Origin: Evansella tamaricis
GTDB taxonomy: Bacteria > Bacillota > Bacilli > Bacillales > Salisediminibacteriaceae
Assembly: GCF_019042215.1 (NCBI RefSeq)
Contig: NZ_JAHQCS010000178.1
Coordinates: 110,719 to 174,718 of the forward strand
Reading direction: 5' to 3'
Length of the DNA: 64,000 bases
Within the stretch, counting starts at the first letter, position 1. Each line of letters begins with the position of its first letter. The notes under the pieces are model-generated. The model was not told where the DNA came from, ran no database searches, and saw only the letters and a list, made by a program, of their open reading frames with translations. Shown here piece after piece: positions 10,577 to 18,203 of the stretch. Made by a program: the position numbers and the translations under genes.

Positions 10577-11299
10577 CTATTTCCCCCTTATTATTGTTCC
10601 TATTTCTTCACCAGTGACTGCCCGTTTAATATTACCCTCTTCCATAATTGAGAAAACGATTAGCGGGATATTATTATCCATGCATAAGGAAGAGGCTGTT
10701 GAATCCATTACTGCTAGTCCTTCTTTCAGTAAATCTAGGTATGTTAATGTTTCATATTTAATGGCATTTTTATCAATAGATGGATCTGCACTATATACAC
10801 CGTCCACCTTGTTTTTTGCCATAAGAATGACATCCGCCTCAATTTCAGCCGCCCGTAAAGCAGCAGTTGTGTCAGTTGAAAAGTACGGATTCCCTGTTCC
10901 TGCCGCAAAAATTACAACTCTTTTCTTCTCAAGATGGCGAATAGCTCTTCTTCGTATGTATGGTTCTGCCACTTGTCGCATTTCAATGGAACTTTGCACT
11001 CTCGTCTGTACACCAATGTTTTCTAAGCTATCCTGTAATGCCAGTGAATTCATTACCGTTGCGAGCATTCCCATATAATCTGCAGTGGCACGGTCCATCC
11101 CTTTTGCACTGCCTGCCATCCCTCTCCAGATATTTCCTCCGCCAACGATAATGGCAACTTCCACTTCTAGTTGTATAATATCTTTAATCTGGTTAGCAAT
11201 AGACTGAATTACTGAGGGGTCAATACCAAAGCCCTGTTCACCAGCAAGGGCCTCTCCACTTAATTTTAACACAATTCGTTCGTATTTTGGTTTTTCCAT
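10577..11299 (-). CDS. pyrH: UMP kinase
   Basis: PyrH phosphorylates UMP to UDP and belongs to the amino-acid-kinase fold family. Motifs seen are the N-terminal [15 protein letters not shown], the central [13 protein letters not shown], and the ATP-site [21 protein letters not shown] place the start at ATG 11299 (240 aa) because GGAGGG lies 6 nt upstream. The longer frame begins at a TTG that overlaps this ribosome-binding site. The gene has its own candidate promoter and follows the tsf terminator. Confidence 0.97.
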   Translation of the reverse strand: MEKPKYERIVLKLSGEALAGEQGFGIDPSVIQSIANQIKDIIQLEVEVAIIVGGGNIWRGMAGSAKGMDRATADYMGMLATVMNSLALQDSLENIGVQTRVQSSIEMRQVAEPYIRRRAIRHLEKKRVVIFAAGTGNPYFSTDTTAALRAAEIEADVILMAKNKVDGVYSADPSIDKNAIKYETLTYLDLLKEGLAVMDSTASSLCMDNNIPLIVFSIMEEGNIKRAVTGEEIGTIIRGK

Positions 11300-11335
11300 A
11301 ATACCCTCCAATGTCTCGTTACCGTTTCTAGGTGT

Positions 11336-11364
11336 ATTATCTTACGAGTTAAATGAGATCGAAA
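11336..11364 (-). promoter_or_regulatory. candidate promoter of pyrH-frr
   Basis: GATAAT (11336-11341) matches five of six -10 positions. It is preceded by a 17-bp spacer and a weak -35, TTTCGA (11359-11364). It lies just after the rpsB-tsf terminator and 36 nt before the pyrH start. Confidence 0.45.
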
Positions 11365-11390
11365 CGCATTGTCCAGACGTAGTTCTTTGG

Positions 11391-11416
11391 AAAAAGGGAC
11401 ACAGGTGTGTCCCTTT
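11391..11416 (-). terminator. Rho-independent terminator after tsf
   Basis: A perfect 10-bp stem, AAAGGGACAC with GTGTCCCTTT around an ACCT loop, is followed by further T residues on the minus strand. It lies 12 nt after the tsf stop codon. Confidence 0.85.
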
Positions 11417-11427
11417 ATTATTTCTAA

Positions 11428-12315
11428 TTAATCTTTGTTAACTTGTGACATAACTTCTTCTGCAAAGTTATCGACACGCTTTTCCATACCTTCTCCCACT
11501 TCATAACGGAAGAATAGTTTCACAGATGCTCCTTTAGAAGCCACATATTTCCCTACTTTTTGATCTCCATCTTTTACAAATGGCTGGTCATTTAAACAGA
11601 TATCTTCAAAGTACTTACTTAAACGTCCTTCCACCATTTTTTCAACAATCTTTTCAGGTTTTCCTTCATTTAATGCTTGCTGTTTTAACACTTCACGCTC
11701 ACGGTCAACTTCTTCCTGTGAAACCTGGTCGCGGCTAATATACTTAGGATTAATGGCAGCAATATGCATTGCGATATCTTTTGCGATGGCAGAATCAGTT
11801 GTTCCTTCTAAAATCGATAACACTGCAATTCGGCCACCCATGTGGATGTATTCACCAAACACTTGATTGTCACCAGCTTCTACGATTTCAAAACGGCGAA
11901 GGGAAATTTTCTCACCGATTTTTGCAATTTGATTGTTTATATAATTATTTAATGTATCTGCATCTCCATCAAATTCTTGTGTTAGAGCTTCCTCCACATT
12001 TGCAGGTGTATTATTTAAAAGGTGTGTTGCTACAGTATCAACTAGAGTAATGAAGTTTTCATTTTTAGAAACGAAGTCAGTTTCTGCATTAATTTCAACG
12101 ATGACTGCACGGTTGCCTTCCACTTTCACATGAGCAAGACCTTCTGCAGCGACGCGGTCAGCTTTTTTCGCTGCTTTTGCAATCCCTTTTTCACGAAGGT
12201 AATCCACTGCTTTTTCCATATCACCGTCTGTTTCTGTTAAAGCCTTTTTACAATCCATCATTCCTGCGCCTGTTTTTTCACGCAATTCCTTTACCATACT
12301 TGCTGTAATTGCCAT
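11428..12315 (-). CDS. tsf: translation elongation factor Ts
   Basis: EF-Ts exchanges GDP for GTP on EF-Tu. The N-terminal UBA-like module ([19 protein letters not shown]) and the TDFV motif region that contacts EF-Tu ([14 protein letters not shown]) are present. The protein is 295 aa, normal for Firmicutes. AAGGAGG precedes the ATG. It is encoded 220 nt downstream of rpsB, with a hairpin in the spacer, and is followed by a strong terminator. Confidence 0.98.
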   Translation of the reverse strand: MAITASMVKELREKTGAGMMDCKKALTETDGDMEKAVDYLREKGIAKAAKKADRVAAEGLAHVKVEGNRAVIVEINAETDFVSKNENFITLVDTVATHLLNNTPANVEEALTQEFDGDADTLNNYINNQIAKIGEKISLRRFEIVEAGDNQVFGEYIHMGGRIAVLSILEGTTDSAIAKDIAMHIAAINPKYISRDQVSQEEVDREREVLKQQALNEGKPEKIVEKMVEGRLSKYFEDICLNDQPFVKDGDQKVGKYVASKGASVKLFFRYEVGEGMEKRVDNFAEEVMSQVNKD

Positions 12316-12486
12316 GATAATTCCTCCTTGAGTAATATCTTCATTTTCTCCATGTCTCTATCGAAAAACCAAACATCATTTATGTATCGCTTCGTTAACA
12401 TAATAACATCGATAGATTCATTTAGGACTATTATTAACCAATTTGTAAGTGATAAGAAAACTTATCCTTTCTTTTCTTATCTTTTT

Positions 12487-12526
12487 AAAAAAGGATGATA
12501 AAGGGTCTACCCCTCTATCACCCTTT
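12487..12526 (-). terminator. weak terminator or attenuator hairpin between rpsB and tsf
   Basis: AAAGGGT and ACCCTTT (12520-12526 and 12500-12506) form a 7-bp stem just after the rpsB stop codon. The T-run (12487-12492) begins 7 nt after the stem, so termination is probably partial at best. Such an element could lower tsf expression relative to rpsB. Confidence 0.4.
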
Positions 12527-12535
12527 AGGAACATC

Positions 12536-13234
12536 TTAAGCAGTTGTTTCTTCACCTTGATTTGCTTCAATAATACCATCTGCCATTTTTGCAGTTAATA
12601 AACGGACAGCACGGATTGCATCGTCGTTTCCAGGAATAACGTAGTCGATTTCGTCCGGATCACAGTTAGTATCAACAATACCTACAATAGGAATGTTTAA
12701 CTTACGAGCTTCTGCAACAGCAATTCGTTCTTTTCGTGGATCGATGATGAATAAAGCATCTGGAAGCTTCTCCATATCTTTAATTCCACCTAAGAACTTT
12801 TCTAAACGTTCCATTTCCTTTTTAAGAAGAACTACTTCTTTCTTAGGAAGAACTTCAAATGTACCGTCTTCTTGCATACGCTCAAGATCTTTAAGGCGAC
12901 CGATACGTTTACGAATTGTATCAAAGTTTGTTAAAGTACCACCTAACCAACGTTGGTTAATAAAGTACATGCCACAACGCTCAGCTTCTTCTTTAACCGC
13001 TTCTTGCGCCTGCTTTTTTGTACCTACAAACAGAACTGTACCACCTTGGCCAGCAAGGTCACGAATGTAGTTAAACGCTTCGTCTACCTTTTTAACTGTT
13101 TTTTGTAAGTCGATAATGTAAATACCGTTTCTTTCTGTGAAGATGTAGCGATCCATCTTAGGGTTCCATCGACGTGTTTGATGTCCAAAGTGTACCCCAG
13201 CTTCCAATAATTGTTTCATGGAAATCACTGCCAT
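12536..13234 (-). CDS. rpsB: 30S ribosomal protein S2
   Basis: S2 is a late-binding small-subunit protein. The sequence carries the family motifs [20 protein letters not shown], the GGTLTNF region ([17 protein letters not shown]) and [23 protein letters not shown] place the start at ATG 13234 (232 aa), behind AGGAGGTG. The longer frame begins at a GTG overlapping that ribosome-binding site. The gene follows the fla/che operon and has its own promoter and a leader able to hide the ribosome-binding site. Confidence 0.98.
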   Translation of the reverse strand: MAVISMKQLLEAGVHFGHQTRRWNPKMDRYIFTERNGIYIIDLQKTVKKVDEAFNYIRDLAGQGGTVLFVGTKKQAQEAVKEEAERCGMYFINQRWLGGTLTNFDTIRKRIGRLKDLERMQEDGTFEVLPKKEVVLLKKEMERLEKFLGGIKDMEKLPDALFIIDPRKERIAVAEARKLNIPIVGIVDTNCDPDEIDYVIPGNDDAIRAVRLLTAKMADGIIEANQGEETTA

Positions 13235-13235
13235 T

Positions 13236-13332
13236 TCACACACCTCCTCTTGGTTTTTATTCCTCCGTCCCCATCCACTTTAAGCAAAACTACAGAAGTA
13301 GCACCATTACTTAAATCAGGAGACGTGTGTGA
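13236..13332 (-). promoter_or_regulatory. rpsB 5' leader with two competing helices, candidate translational operator
   Basis: TCACACAC-GT-CTCC (13332 to 13319) is complementary over 12 bp, with a 2-nt bulge, to GGAGGTGTGTGA (13247 to 13236). That target contains the Shine-Dalgarno sequence and ends two bases from the start codon. The overlapping CGTCTCC (13325 to 13319) can instead pair with GGGGACG (13272 to 13266), which would release the ribosome-binding site. Autogenous control of ribosomal proteins through leader RNA is well known, but the assignment here is inference. Confidence 0.5.
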
Positions 13333-13347
13333 TTAACACCGAGAATT

Positions 13348-13376
13348 AATATATCATATTGTCACTGCCATGACAA
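13348..13376 (-). promoter_or_regulatory. SigA-type promoter of rpsB-tsf
   Basis: TTGTCA (13371-13376), a 17-bp spacer and TATATT (13348-13353) each match five of six consensus positions. The predicted transcript carries a leader of about 105 nt before rpsB. A TTGTCA/TGACAA inverted repeat overlaps the -35 and spacer. Confidence 0.75.
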
Positions 13377-13389
13377 GTACAGGACAGGA

Positions 13390-13887
13390 TTATTTGTAGA
13401 ATTTTATCAGTAATTCCACTTCCCCTGCCCCAACATTTAATGCTTTGGCGATCTCCTGTACATTATACCCTTTTCGGTGTAAGGATAAAACCTGTGCTGT
13501 AGTCGATGGATTCACTTGTGAATCTTCTATTTCAGGTACAGGAGGTTCATAGTCATCATATTTAGAATCTTCCAATCTGCTTGACTTATCATTCCTTTTT
13601 TCTCCCATGTCTCGTTCCAGTAATGAATTTTCTTGTACATTTTCATTCTTACTCTTAATACCACCAAGATCTCCTTGAGGTTTTTTTTCCATCGATGAAA
13701 GGGATTGAATTAGTTTTTCATTATTCTCTTTCATTTCTGTAGTAAATGAAAGGAGTAGGTCCTCAAGTTCCTTCAGTTCTCGTTCATGATCTTTAGGGTC
13801 TTGTTTCTTTTGCCGCTGAAATAATAGGACAATGAGATATATACTGATAAAATGAAATATAAAACTGATAACTAATAAATAGATCAT
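13390..13887 (-). CDS. swrB: swarming motility protein SwrB (YlxL)
   Basis: In Bacillus subtilis SwrB helps complete assembly of the flagellar basal body and so promotes SigD activity. The 165-aa protein has one N-terminal transmembrane helix (about residues 2-24), a charged coiled-coil-like region (30-65), a low-complexity linker, and a C-terminal helical module (AQVLSLHRKGYNVQEIAKAL, then NVGAGEVELLIKF) resembling a helix-turn-helix. Position between sigD and rpsB matches Bacillus subtilis swrB. Sequence conservation in this family is low, so position carries much of the weight. It is the last gene of the fla/che cluster. Confidence 0.8.
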   Translation of the reverse strand: MIYLLVISFIFHFISIYLIVLLFQRQKKQDPKDHERELKELEDLLLSFTTEMKENNEKLIQSLSSMEKKPQGDLGGIKSKNENVQENSLLERDMGEKRNDKSSRLEDSKYDDYEPPVPEIEDSQVNPSTTAQVLSLHRKGYNVQEIAKALNVGAGEVELLIKFYK

Positions 13888-13898
13888 CTTTTAACTCC

Positions 13899-14219
13899 TT
13901 ACCATTTCACATCCACGTGATTTCCTTTATAGGGGTGTTTCCCTTCCAGATCCTCTGCCTTTTTAGAAGATTTCCGTTTCTGATGAGGATTCTCTTTCCC
14001 TTTGTGCTCATGTTCCTCTCCATCATTATTTAATCTCTTTTTTCCAATTTTTTCAGATTCATTCACTTGTTTCCTTTGTCTCTCAAGCTTTTCCGTCTCT
14101 GTCTGGGTCATTTGATTCTGCGAAACTTGTCCCCTCTGTTGGAGTTGATCCTGAATTTTTCCAGCTGTTTGTGTCCGAGGTAAGGCGACTTGTAATTCTA
14201 CTGATTTTAGTCCACTCAT
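13899..14219 (-). CDS. conserved small hydrophilic protein of the fla/che operon, function unknown
   Basis: This 106-aa protein has no membrane segment or signal peptide. The N-terminus (KSVELQVALPRTQTAGKIQD) looks like a short conserved motif. The rest is rich in Gln, Glu, Lys, Arg and His, probably disordered, and ends in HPYKGNHVDVKW. I recall similar small proteins downstream of sigD in other Bacillaceae but know of no assigned role. It lies 11 nt upstream of swrB and 37 nt downstream of the DUF342 gene, so a link to motility is inferred from operon position only. Confidence 0.75.
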   Translation of the reverse strand: MSGLKSVELQVALPRTQTAGKIQDQLQQRGQVSQNQMTQTETEKLERQRKQVNESEKIGKKRLNNDGEEHEHKGKENPHQKRKSSKKAEDLEGKHPYKGNHVDVKW

Positions 14220-14256
14220 CCTTCATCCCCCACAGATGCTAACATAAGCACCAAAA

Positions 14257-15630
14257 CTATGATAAGGTTTCCATTTTTATTTCTTTTTTATCCAGTTTAA
14301 ATAGAACGCAACGTTGTTTTCGGATAACAGTACGTCTATATTTTCCGAAATGAACTGTGGAATTAGGATAAATAACTTGATTAATTCGAAGCTCCGGTTC
14401 ACTGGGGAATTCTATTAAGTCTTGAAGGGCATCATATTTTTCCTTTAGTTCTGCTATCTTTCTCTTCGTATCTTCCATCGTATTCCTTACCCTCAGTTTC
14501 ATTATTCGTATGTTTGGAGGGATTTCCTTATCATTATTGTTAGAAGTAATTTTTTCTAACAATAGCTTTTGTTTTTCCAGATCCGATAGAGAATTACTCA
14601 ATTCCTGTTTAATGGAACTTTCTTCTTCAATAGTTGATTGACTTACTCCCACAAAGAGAGCGGTGGGAGTATTCATGGGGTTACCTACTTCATTTACGGT
14701 AATGCCTTTACAGGCAAATGTTTTCCCACCCACAATATTACCATGACCTTTATTACAAAATACGGACCCTTGTGCTTCTACATAACTGTGAAGTATAGAC
14801 TGGTTTACGTGGACATTACCTTGGACAGAGATATTCCCCTGATTTATAAAGGAAGTGATTAAATCCCCATTTGCAGTAATTTTCCCTTTTCCTTGAGCAA
14901 CTACCCCTTGATGTATGTATACTGAACCTCCAGCATGAATCTCTACTCCTTCTACACTGCCGTGGATTCTTATATCCCCTTTTGCCTTGAGTTTAAATCC
15001 AGCAGGTACATTCCCACGGATATTTATGTTGCCTACAAAATCAATATTTCCAGTCCTCATATCAAGATCACCATGTACTTCATATATGGGGTAGACATGG
15101 ATTACTTTCTTCTCTACGACCATTTGACCATCAATAACTGAAATTAATTCCTGTTTACTCTCACTGACTATCGTATTTTTACCTGGGCGAAGAGTAATAT
15201 CCCTTCCTGGTTTCCCTTTAACGACGACACCATAAATGTTCATTCCATCCTCATGTTCTATCAAATTCACTTTTCTGCCAACGATTGAGCCCTGTGTAAC
15301 AGAGGGAATCGTTAGAACCTCCCTCAAGTTTATGATGTCATTTTGCGTCAATTCATCCGCACTATCGGTTGGGAAGTTTGGTTGAATATAGGCATCTACT
15401 CCATTTTGGGGATATTTACCTTCAGCAATTACGATGGGGGATTCCACGAAACCCCCTAACGCTTGCTGAAGCATTTCCTTTTTAACTCCGAAGGAAATTC
15501 CAATGCCTTGTATATATTTTTCTAAGTCTGCTAGTTGTATCGTTTCCTCTGGGTCCTTCAATTGTTTCAAGGTCGCTTCCATTTTATTATCAGAAATTTC
15601 GATTTGGTATATTCTCTGTATCGATTCCAA
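14257..15630 (-). CDS. DUF342/FapA-family polymer-like beta-helix protein
   Basis: The 457-aa protein fits the DUF342 (FapA, flagellar assembly protein A) family. The N-terminal half has the family's alpha/beta region. The middle (about 190-330) is a run of short repeats such as GDIRIHGSVEGVEIHAGGSV and GNISVQGNVHVNQSI, typical of a right-handed parallel beta-helix. The C-terminal part has a Lys/Glu-rich coiled coil (about 340-410) and then a basic tail. It follows sigD by 40 nt in the fla/che operon. FapA in other bacteria is linked to polar flagellum assembly; the role in a Bacillus-type cell is unknown. Confidence 0.85.
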   Translation of the reverse strand: MESIQRIYQIEISDNKMEATLKQLKDPEETIQLADLEKYIQGIGISFGVKKEMLQQALGGFVESPIVIAEGKYPQNGVDAYIQPNFPTDSADELTQNDIINLREVLTIPSVTQGSIVGRKVNLIEHEDGMNIYGVVVKGKPGRDITLRPGKNTIVSESKQELISVIDGQMVVEKKVIHVYPIYEVHGDLDMRTGNIDFVGNINIRGNVPAGFKLKAKGDIRIHGSVEGVEIHAGGSVYIHQGVVAQGKGKITANGDLITSFINQGNISVQGNVHVNQSILHSYVEAQGSVFCNKGHGNIVGGKTFACKGITVNEVGNPMNTPTALFVGVSQSTIEEESSIKQELSNSLSDLEKQKLLLEKITSNNNDKEIPPNIRIMKLRVRNTMEDTKRKIAELKEKYDALQDLIEFPSEPELRINQVIYPNSTVHFGKYRRTVIRKQRCVLFKLDKKEIKMETLS

Positions 15631-15670
15631 AAAAAAACTCCTCTCTTTGAAATTGAGCTTTGATATGGAG

Positions 15671-16435
15671 TTATTTATGTTTCATTAATTGATTTTGTAA
15701 TTTAAATAAAATTCTCGAGTGTATCTGAGAGATACGAGATGTGGACAAGTTGAGTATTTCTCCAATTTCTGTTAATGTCATTTCTTCAAAATAAAACAGA
15801 CTTACTATGAGTTGCTCCTTTTCCTTTAAAGTCTTTATGACCTTGGTTAATTCCTCTAACTCTTCTTTTTTATTTACTTGTTGTTCCGGTGAAGGCATTT
15901 TATGATCGACAATAGTTGAACTAAATGTATCTTCCCGGTTATCTACGGTTGGTTCATCGATCGACAGTTGATTTGCTAAATAACTTTCCGACATGGTTTG
16001 AAGAACATCTTTCTCGGTAGTCCCAATATATTCAGCAATTTCTAATGCTGTTACATACCTGCCGAAGTCTTGCTCTAATTTTTCGACTGCACCTTCTATT
16101 TTCTTAGACTTCTCCCTCACTGATCTTGGAAGCCAATCCTGTTGTCTTAATCCATCGATGATGGATCCCCGTATTCGGAAGGATGCATATGTATCAAATT
16201 TCAAATCTCTCTTTATGTCAAACTTCTCTAATGCATCATACAAGCCTATCATACCATTACTCCGAAGGTCTTCTAAATGAACATTGCGTGGTAAGTTAGC
16301 ACCAATACGTTTCACATGATAGTCTACTAATGGTAAATACGCTTCCACAAGTCGTTCACAAGCTATTGAATCACGGGTTTCATTCCAACTGTTCCAATCC
16401 TGTTTTAGCTGTGTCGTAACACTGACATTTGGCAT
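15671..16435 (-). CDS. sigD: RNA polymerase sigma factor SigD (FliA family)
   Basis: SigD directs transcription of late flagellar genes, chemoreceptors and autolysins. The 254-aa length is exact for Bacillus SigD. Region 2 motifs are visible (NVHLEDLRSNGMIGLYDALEKF, FDTYASFRIRGSIIDGLR), with QDWLPRSVR following. Region 4 ends with ETLTEIGEILNLSTSRISQI-like sequence (actual EEMTLTEIGEILNLSTSRIS). AGGAGGGAGGG precedes the ATG. It lies close to the 3' end of a roughly 27-kb operon, a position known to limit SigD levels in Bacillus subtilis. Confidence 0.97.
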   Translation of the reverse strand: MPNVSVTTQLKQDWNSWNETRDSIACERLVEAYLPLVDYHVKRIGANLPRNVHLEDLRSNGMIGLYDALEKFDIKRDLKFDTYASFRIRGSIIDGLRQQDWLPRSVREKSKKIEGAVEKLEQDFGRYVTALEIAEYIGTTEKDVLQTMSESYLANQLSIDEPTVDNREDTFSSTIVDHKMPSPEQQVNKKEELEELTKVIKTLKEKEQLIVSLFYFEEMTLTEIGEILNLSTSRISQIHSRILFKLQNQLMKHK

Positions 16436-16480
16436 GAAAACCCTCCCTCCTACTCGTTCCCTTTAAATAATAAATAGGAA

Positions 16481-16969
16481 TTAAATTCTTCTTATTCCCT
16501 GATTAATCGTTCTTATCTCTAGTACCGTTGTTTTCGGATTAAATTCTATTGTTCTCCCGCTGTTTCCACCAACATCTTCGCTAATTATTCGAATATGATA
16601 GGATTTAAGAATTTCTCTAACAGATTCCACATTCCTTGGGCCAATTCTCATCACTTCATTTGTCGAAGCAAATTGGAACATTTGAGCACCACCAGCCATC
16701 TTCGCACGTAACCGGTATTCAGGTGAACCCCTCTTTACTAAGTTTTCTATCAAATCCTCCACTGCAGTATCTGCGTATTTAGGGCGATGAATGTCACCAT
16801 TCCTTGCAAGGCTTGAATGGGGAAGCATGATATGAGCCATACCGCATGTACTAACTTTTTCATCATAGATAATAACCCCTACACAAGAACCTAAACCGGA
16901 AGTCCGAATGGTATCTGGAGAATTGGCGTAGTTTAAATCAGCCATACCAACCTTAATCACTTCACTCAT
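16481..16969 (-). CDS. cheD: chemoreceptor glutamine deamidase CheD
   Basis: CheD deamidates specific glutamines of chemoreceptors and stimulates the CheC phosphatase. The catalytic Cys lies in LGSCVGVIIYD (about residue 29) and the catalytic His in CGMAHIMLPHS (about 46). The glycine-rich KMAGGAQMF and the EDVGGNSGRTIEF motifs are also conserved. The protein is 162 aa. Its start overlaps the end of cheC by 8 nt, in keeping with the physical interaction of the two products. Confidence 0.96.
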   Translation of the reverse strand: MSEVIKVGMADLNYANSPDTIRTSGLGSCVGVIIYDEKVSTCGMAHIMLPHSSLARNGDIHRPKYADTAVEDLIENLVKRGSPEYRLRAKMAGGAQMFQFASTNEVMRIGPRNVESVREILKSYHIRIISEDVGGNSGRTIEFNPKTTVLEIRTINQGIRRI

Positions 16970-17603
16970 TGACTGTTACTCCTAATGAATGAAAAATAGC
17001 TTCGAATGAAGGGGGGTCCGGCAGTAAGAAAAAGTGCCCTTTCGTTTGTGCTGTATTTAATTCATCTTTTTCTTGAATCTTTGTATCTATCACAATGGCA
17101 TAGTCACCTGCCTGGGATAATTCTAATAAACCATGACTTAATACTGCCATCGCCATATCGATTGCCATAGCAGGTGGAGTTGGCTGTAAATTTAACTTCG
17201 TAAAATCAGATAGGGCTGTCAAATAAGACCCCGCCAAAATATTACCCATTTCACACAAGGCGGACACACCCATCTCATTTGTTTCCAGTGTGGTATAAGT
17301 AATTGACAGATCCCCTGTTAATTGCTGAATTAGTTTTGTAGCCTCTTGTATGGGAACTAAAAAGAACATATTACCTGGAGCGTCTCCCATTATTCTAAGA
17401 AAGATTGCAGCTACAGTTTCCTCCTGACCCCCAACAAAATCACTTATATCATTAAAGTGAACAATTTTAACAGATGGAACTTCCATGTCGATTGTTCTAT
17501 TTAATAGTTTGGAAAGGGATGTTGCAGCATGCCCCGCACCAATATTTCCAATTTCCTTTAATATATCTAGATGTGCAGGTTGAATCCTATCTATATAACT
17601 CAT
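16962..17603 (-). CDS. cheC: CheY-P phosphatase CheC
   Basis: CheC dephosphorylates CheY-P during adaptation. Both active-site motifs of the family are visible: ILKEIGNIGAGHAATSLSKL at the N-terminus and SALCEMGNILAGSYLTAL mid-protein, each with the E-x2-N pattern. The protein is 213 aa. The start codon overlaps the cheW stop (ATGA) and cheD overlaps its 3' end, so the three genes are translationally coupled. Confidence 0.96.
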   Translation of the reverse strand: MSYIDRIQPAHLDILKEIGNIGAGHAATSLSKLLNRTIDMEVPSVKIVHFNDISDFVGGQEETVAAIFLRIMGDAPGNMFFLVPIQEATKLIQQLTGDLSITYTTLETNEMGVSALCEMGNILAGSYLTALSDFTKLNLQPTPPAMAIDMAMAVLSHGLLELSQAGDYAIVIDTKIQEKDELNTAQTKGHFFLLPDPPSFEAIFHSLGVTVNE

Positions 17604-18079
17604 TGCATTGTGGCCTCAATGGTTTGAATCTCTTCGATCTCCTGTTGGGTTAATACTTCATCCAAATTTAATAAGATTAGTAATCTCTTATCAAGTTTAG
17701 CTACTCCTCGAATGTAGTTTATCTCAATTCCACCGACAATTTCAGGCGGGTCTTCAATGTCTTCTGCCGGAATATCAATTACATCATTTGCAGAGTCAAC
17801 AATTAATCCAACATTCATGTCATTCACGGAGACAATAATAATTCTCGTACTTTCCGTTTGCTCCACTTCTTCCATATCAAACCGACTTCTAAGATCAATG
17901 ATGGGTGTGACAACACCTCGAAGATTTATTACACCCTTCACAAAGATAGGTGTTTTAGGAACACGTGTAATATGTTGGATTCTCTCAATGGATCTCACCT
18001 GCTCCACACTAACACCATATTCCTCATTCTGTAATTGAAAAACGATAACCTTTAAATCGTTTAATAACGTATCACTCAT
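17600..18079 (-). CDS. cheW: chemotaxis adaptor protein CheW
   Basis: CheW links chemoreceptors to the CheA kinase. The whole protein is a CheW/SH3-like domain, with VSVEQVRSIERIQHITRVP, GVINLRGVVTPIIDLRSRF and a C-terminal VAKLDKRLLILLNLDEVL. I chose ATG 18079 (159 aa) because AGGAGGGG lies just upstream. The longer frame starting at 18115 would add 12 residues without a better ribosome-binding site. The 124-nt spacer from cheA is the longest in this part of the operon. Confidence 0.96.
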   Translation of the reverse strand: MSDTLLNDLKVIVFQLQNEEYGVSVEQVRSIERIQHITRVPKTPIFVKGVINLRGVVTPIIDLRSRFDMEEVEQTESTRIIIVSVNDMNVGLIVDSANDVIDIPAEDIEDPPEIVGGIEINYIRGVAKLDKRLLILLNLDEVLTQQEIEEIQTIEATMQ

Positions 18080-18203
18080 CTTAACCCCTCCTGAAAATAA
18101 GGTACTCTCTTCCATCCTAAAAAACTATTAATTTCGACAATAATATAAAATAATTATCCCATTTGTCGAAAGAGTCGTACATAGTTCTTTCTTGTATAAA
18201 TCC

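Noticed and set aside
10614..11078. 154-codon plus-strand open frame opposite pyrH
   Set aside because: It is antisense to a certain gene, has no promoter or ribosome-binding site, and its composition is that of a shadow frame.
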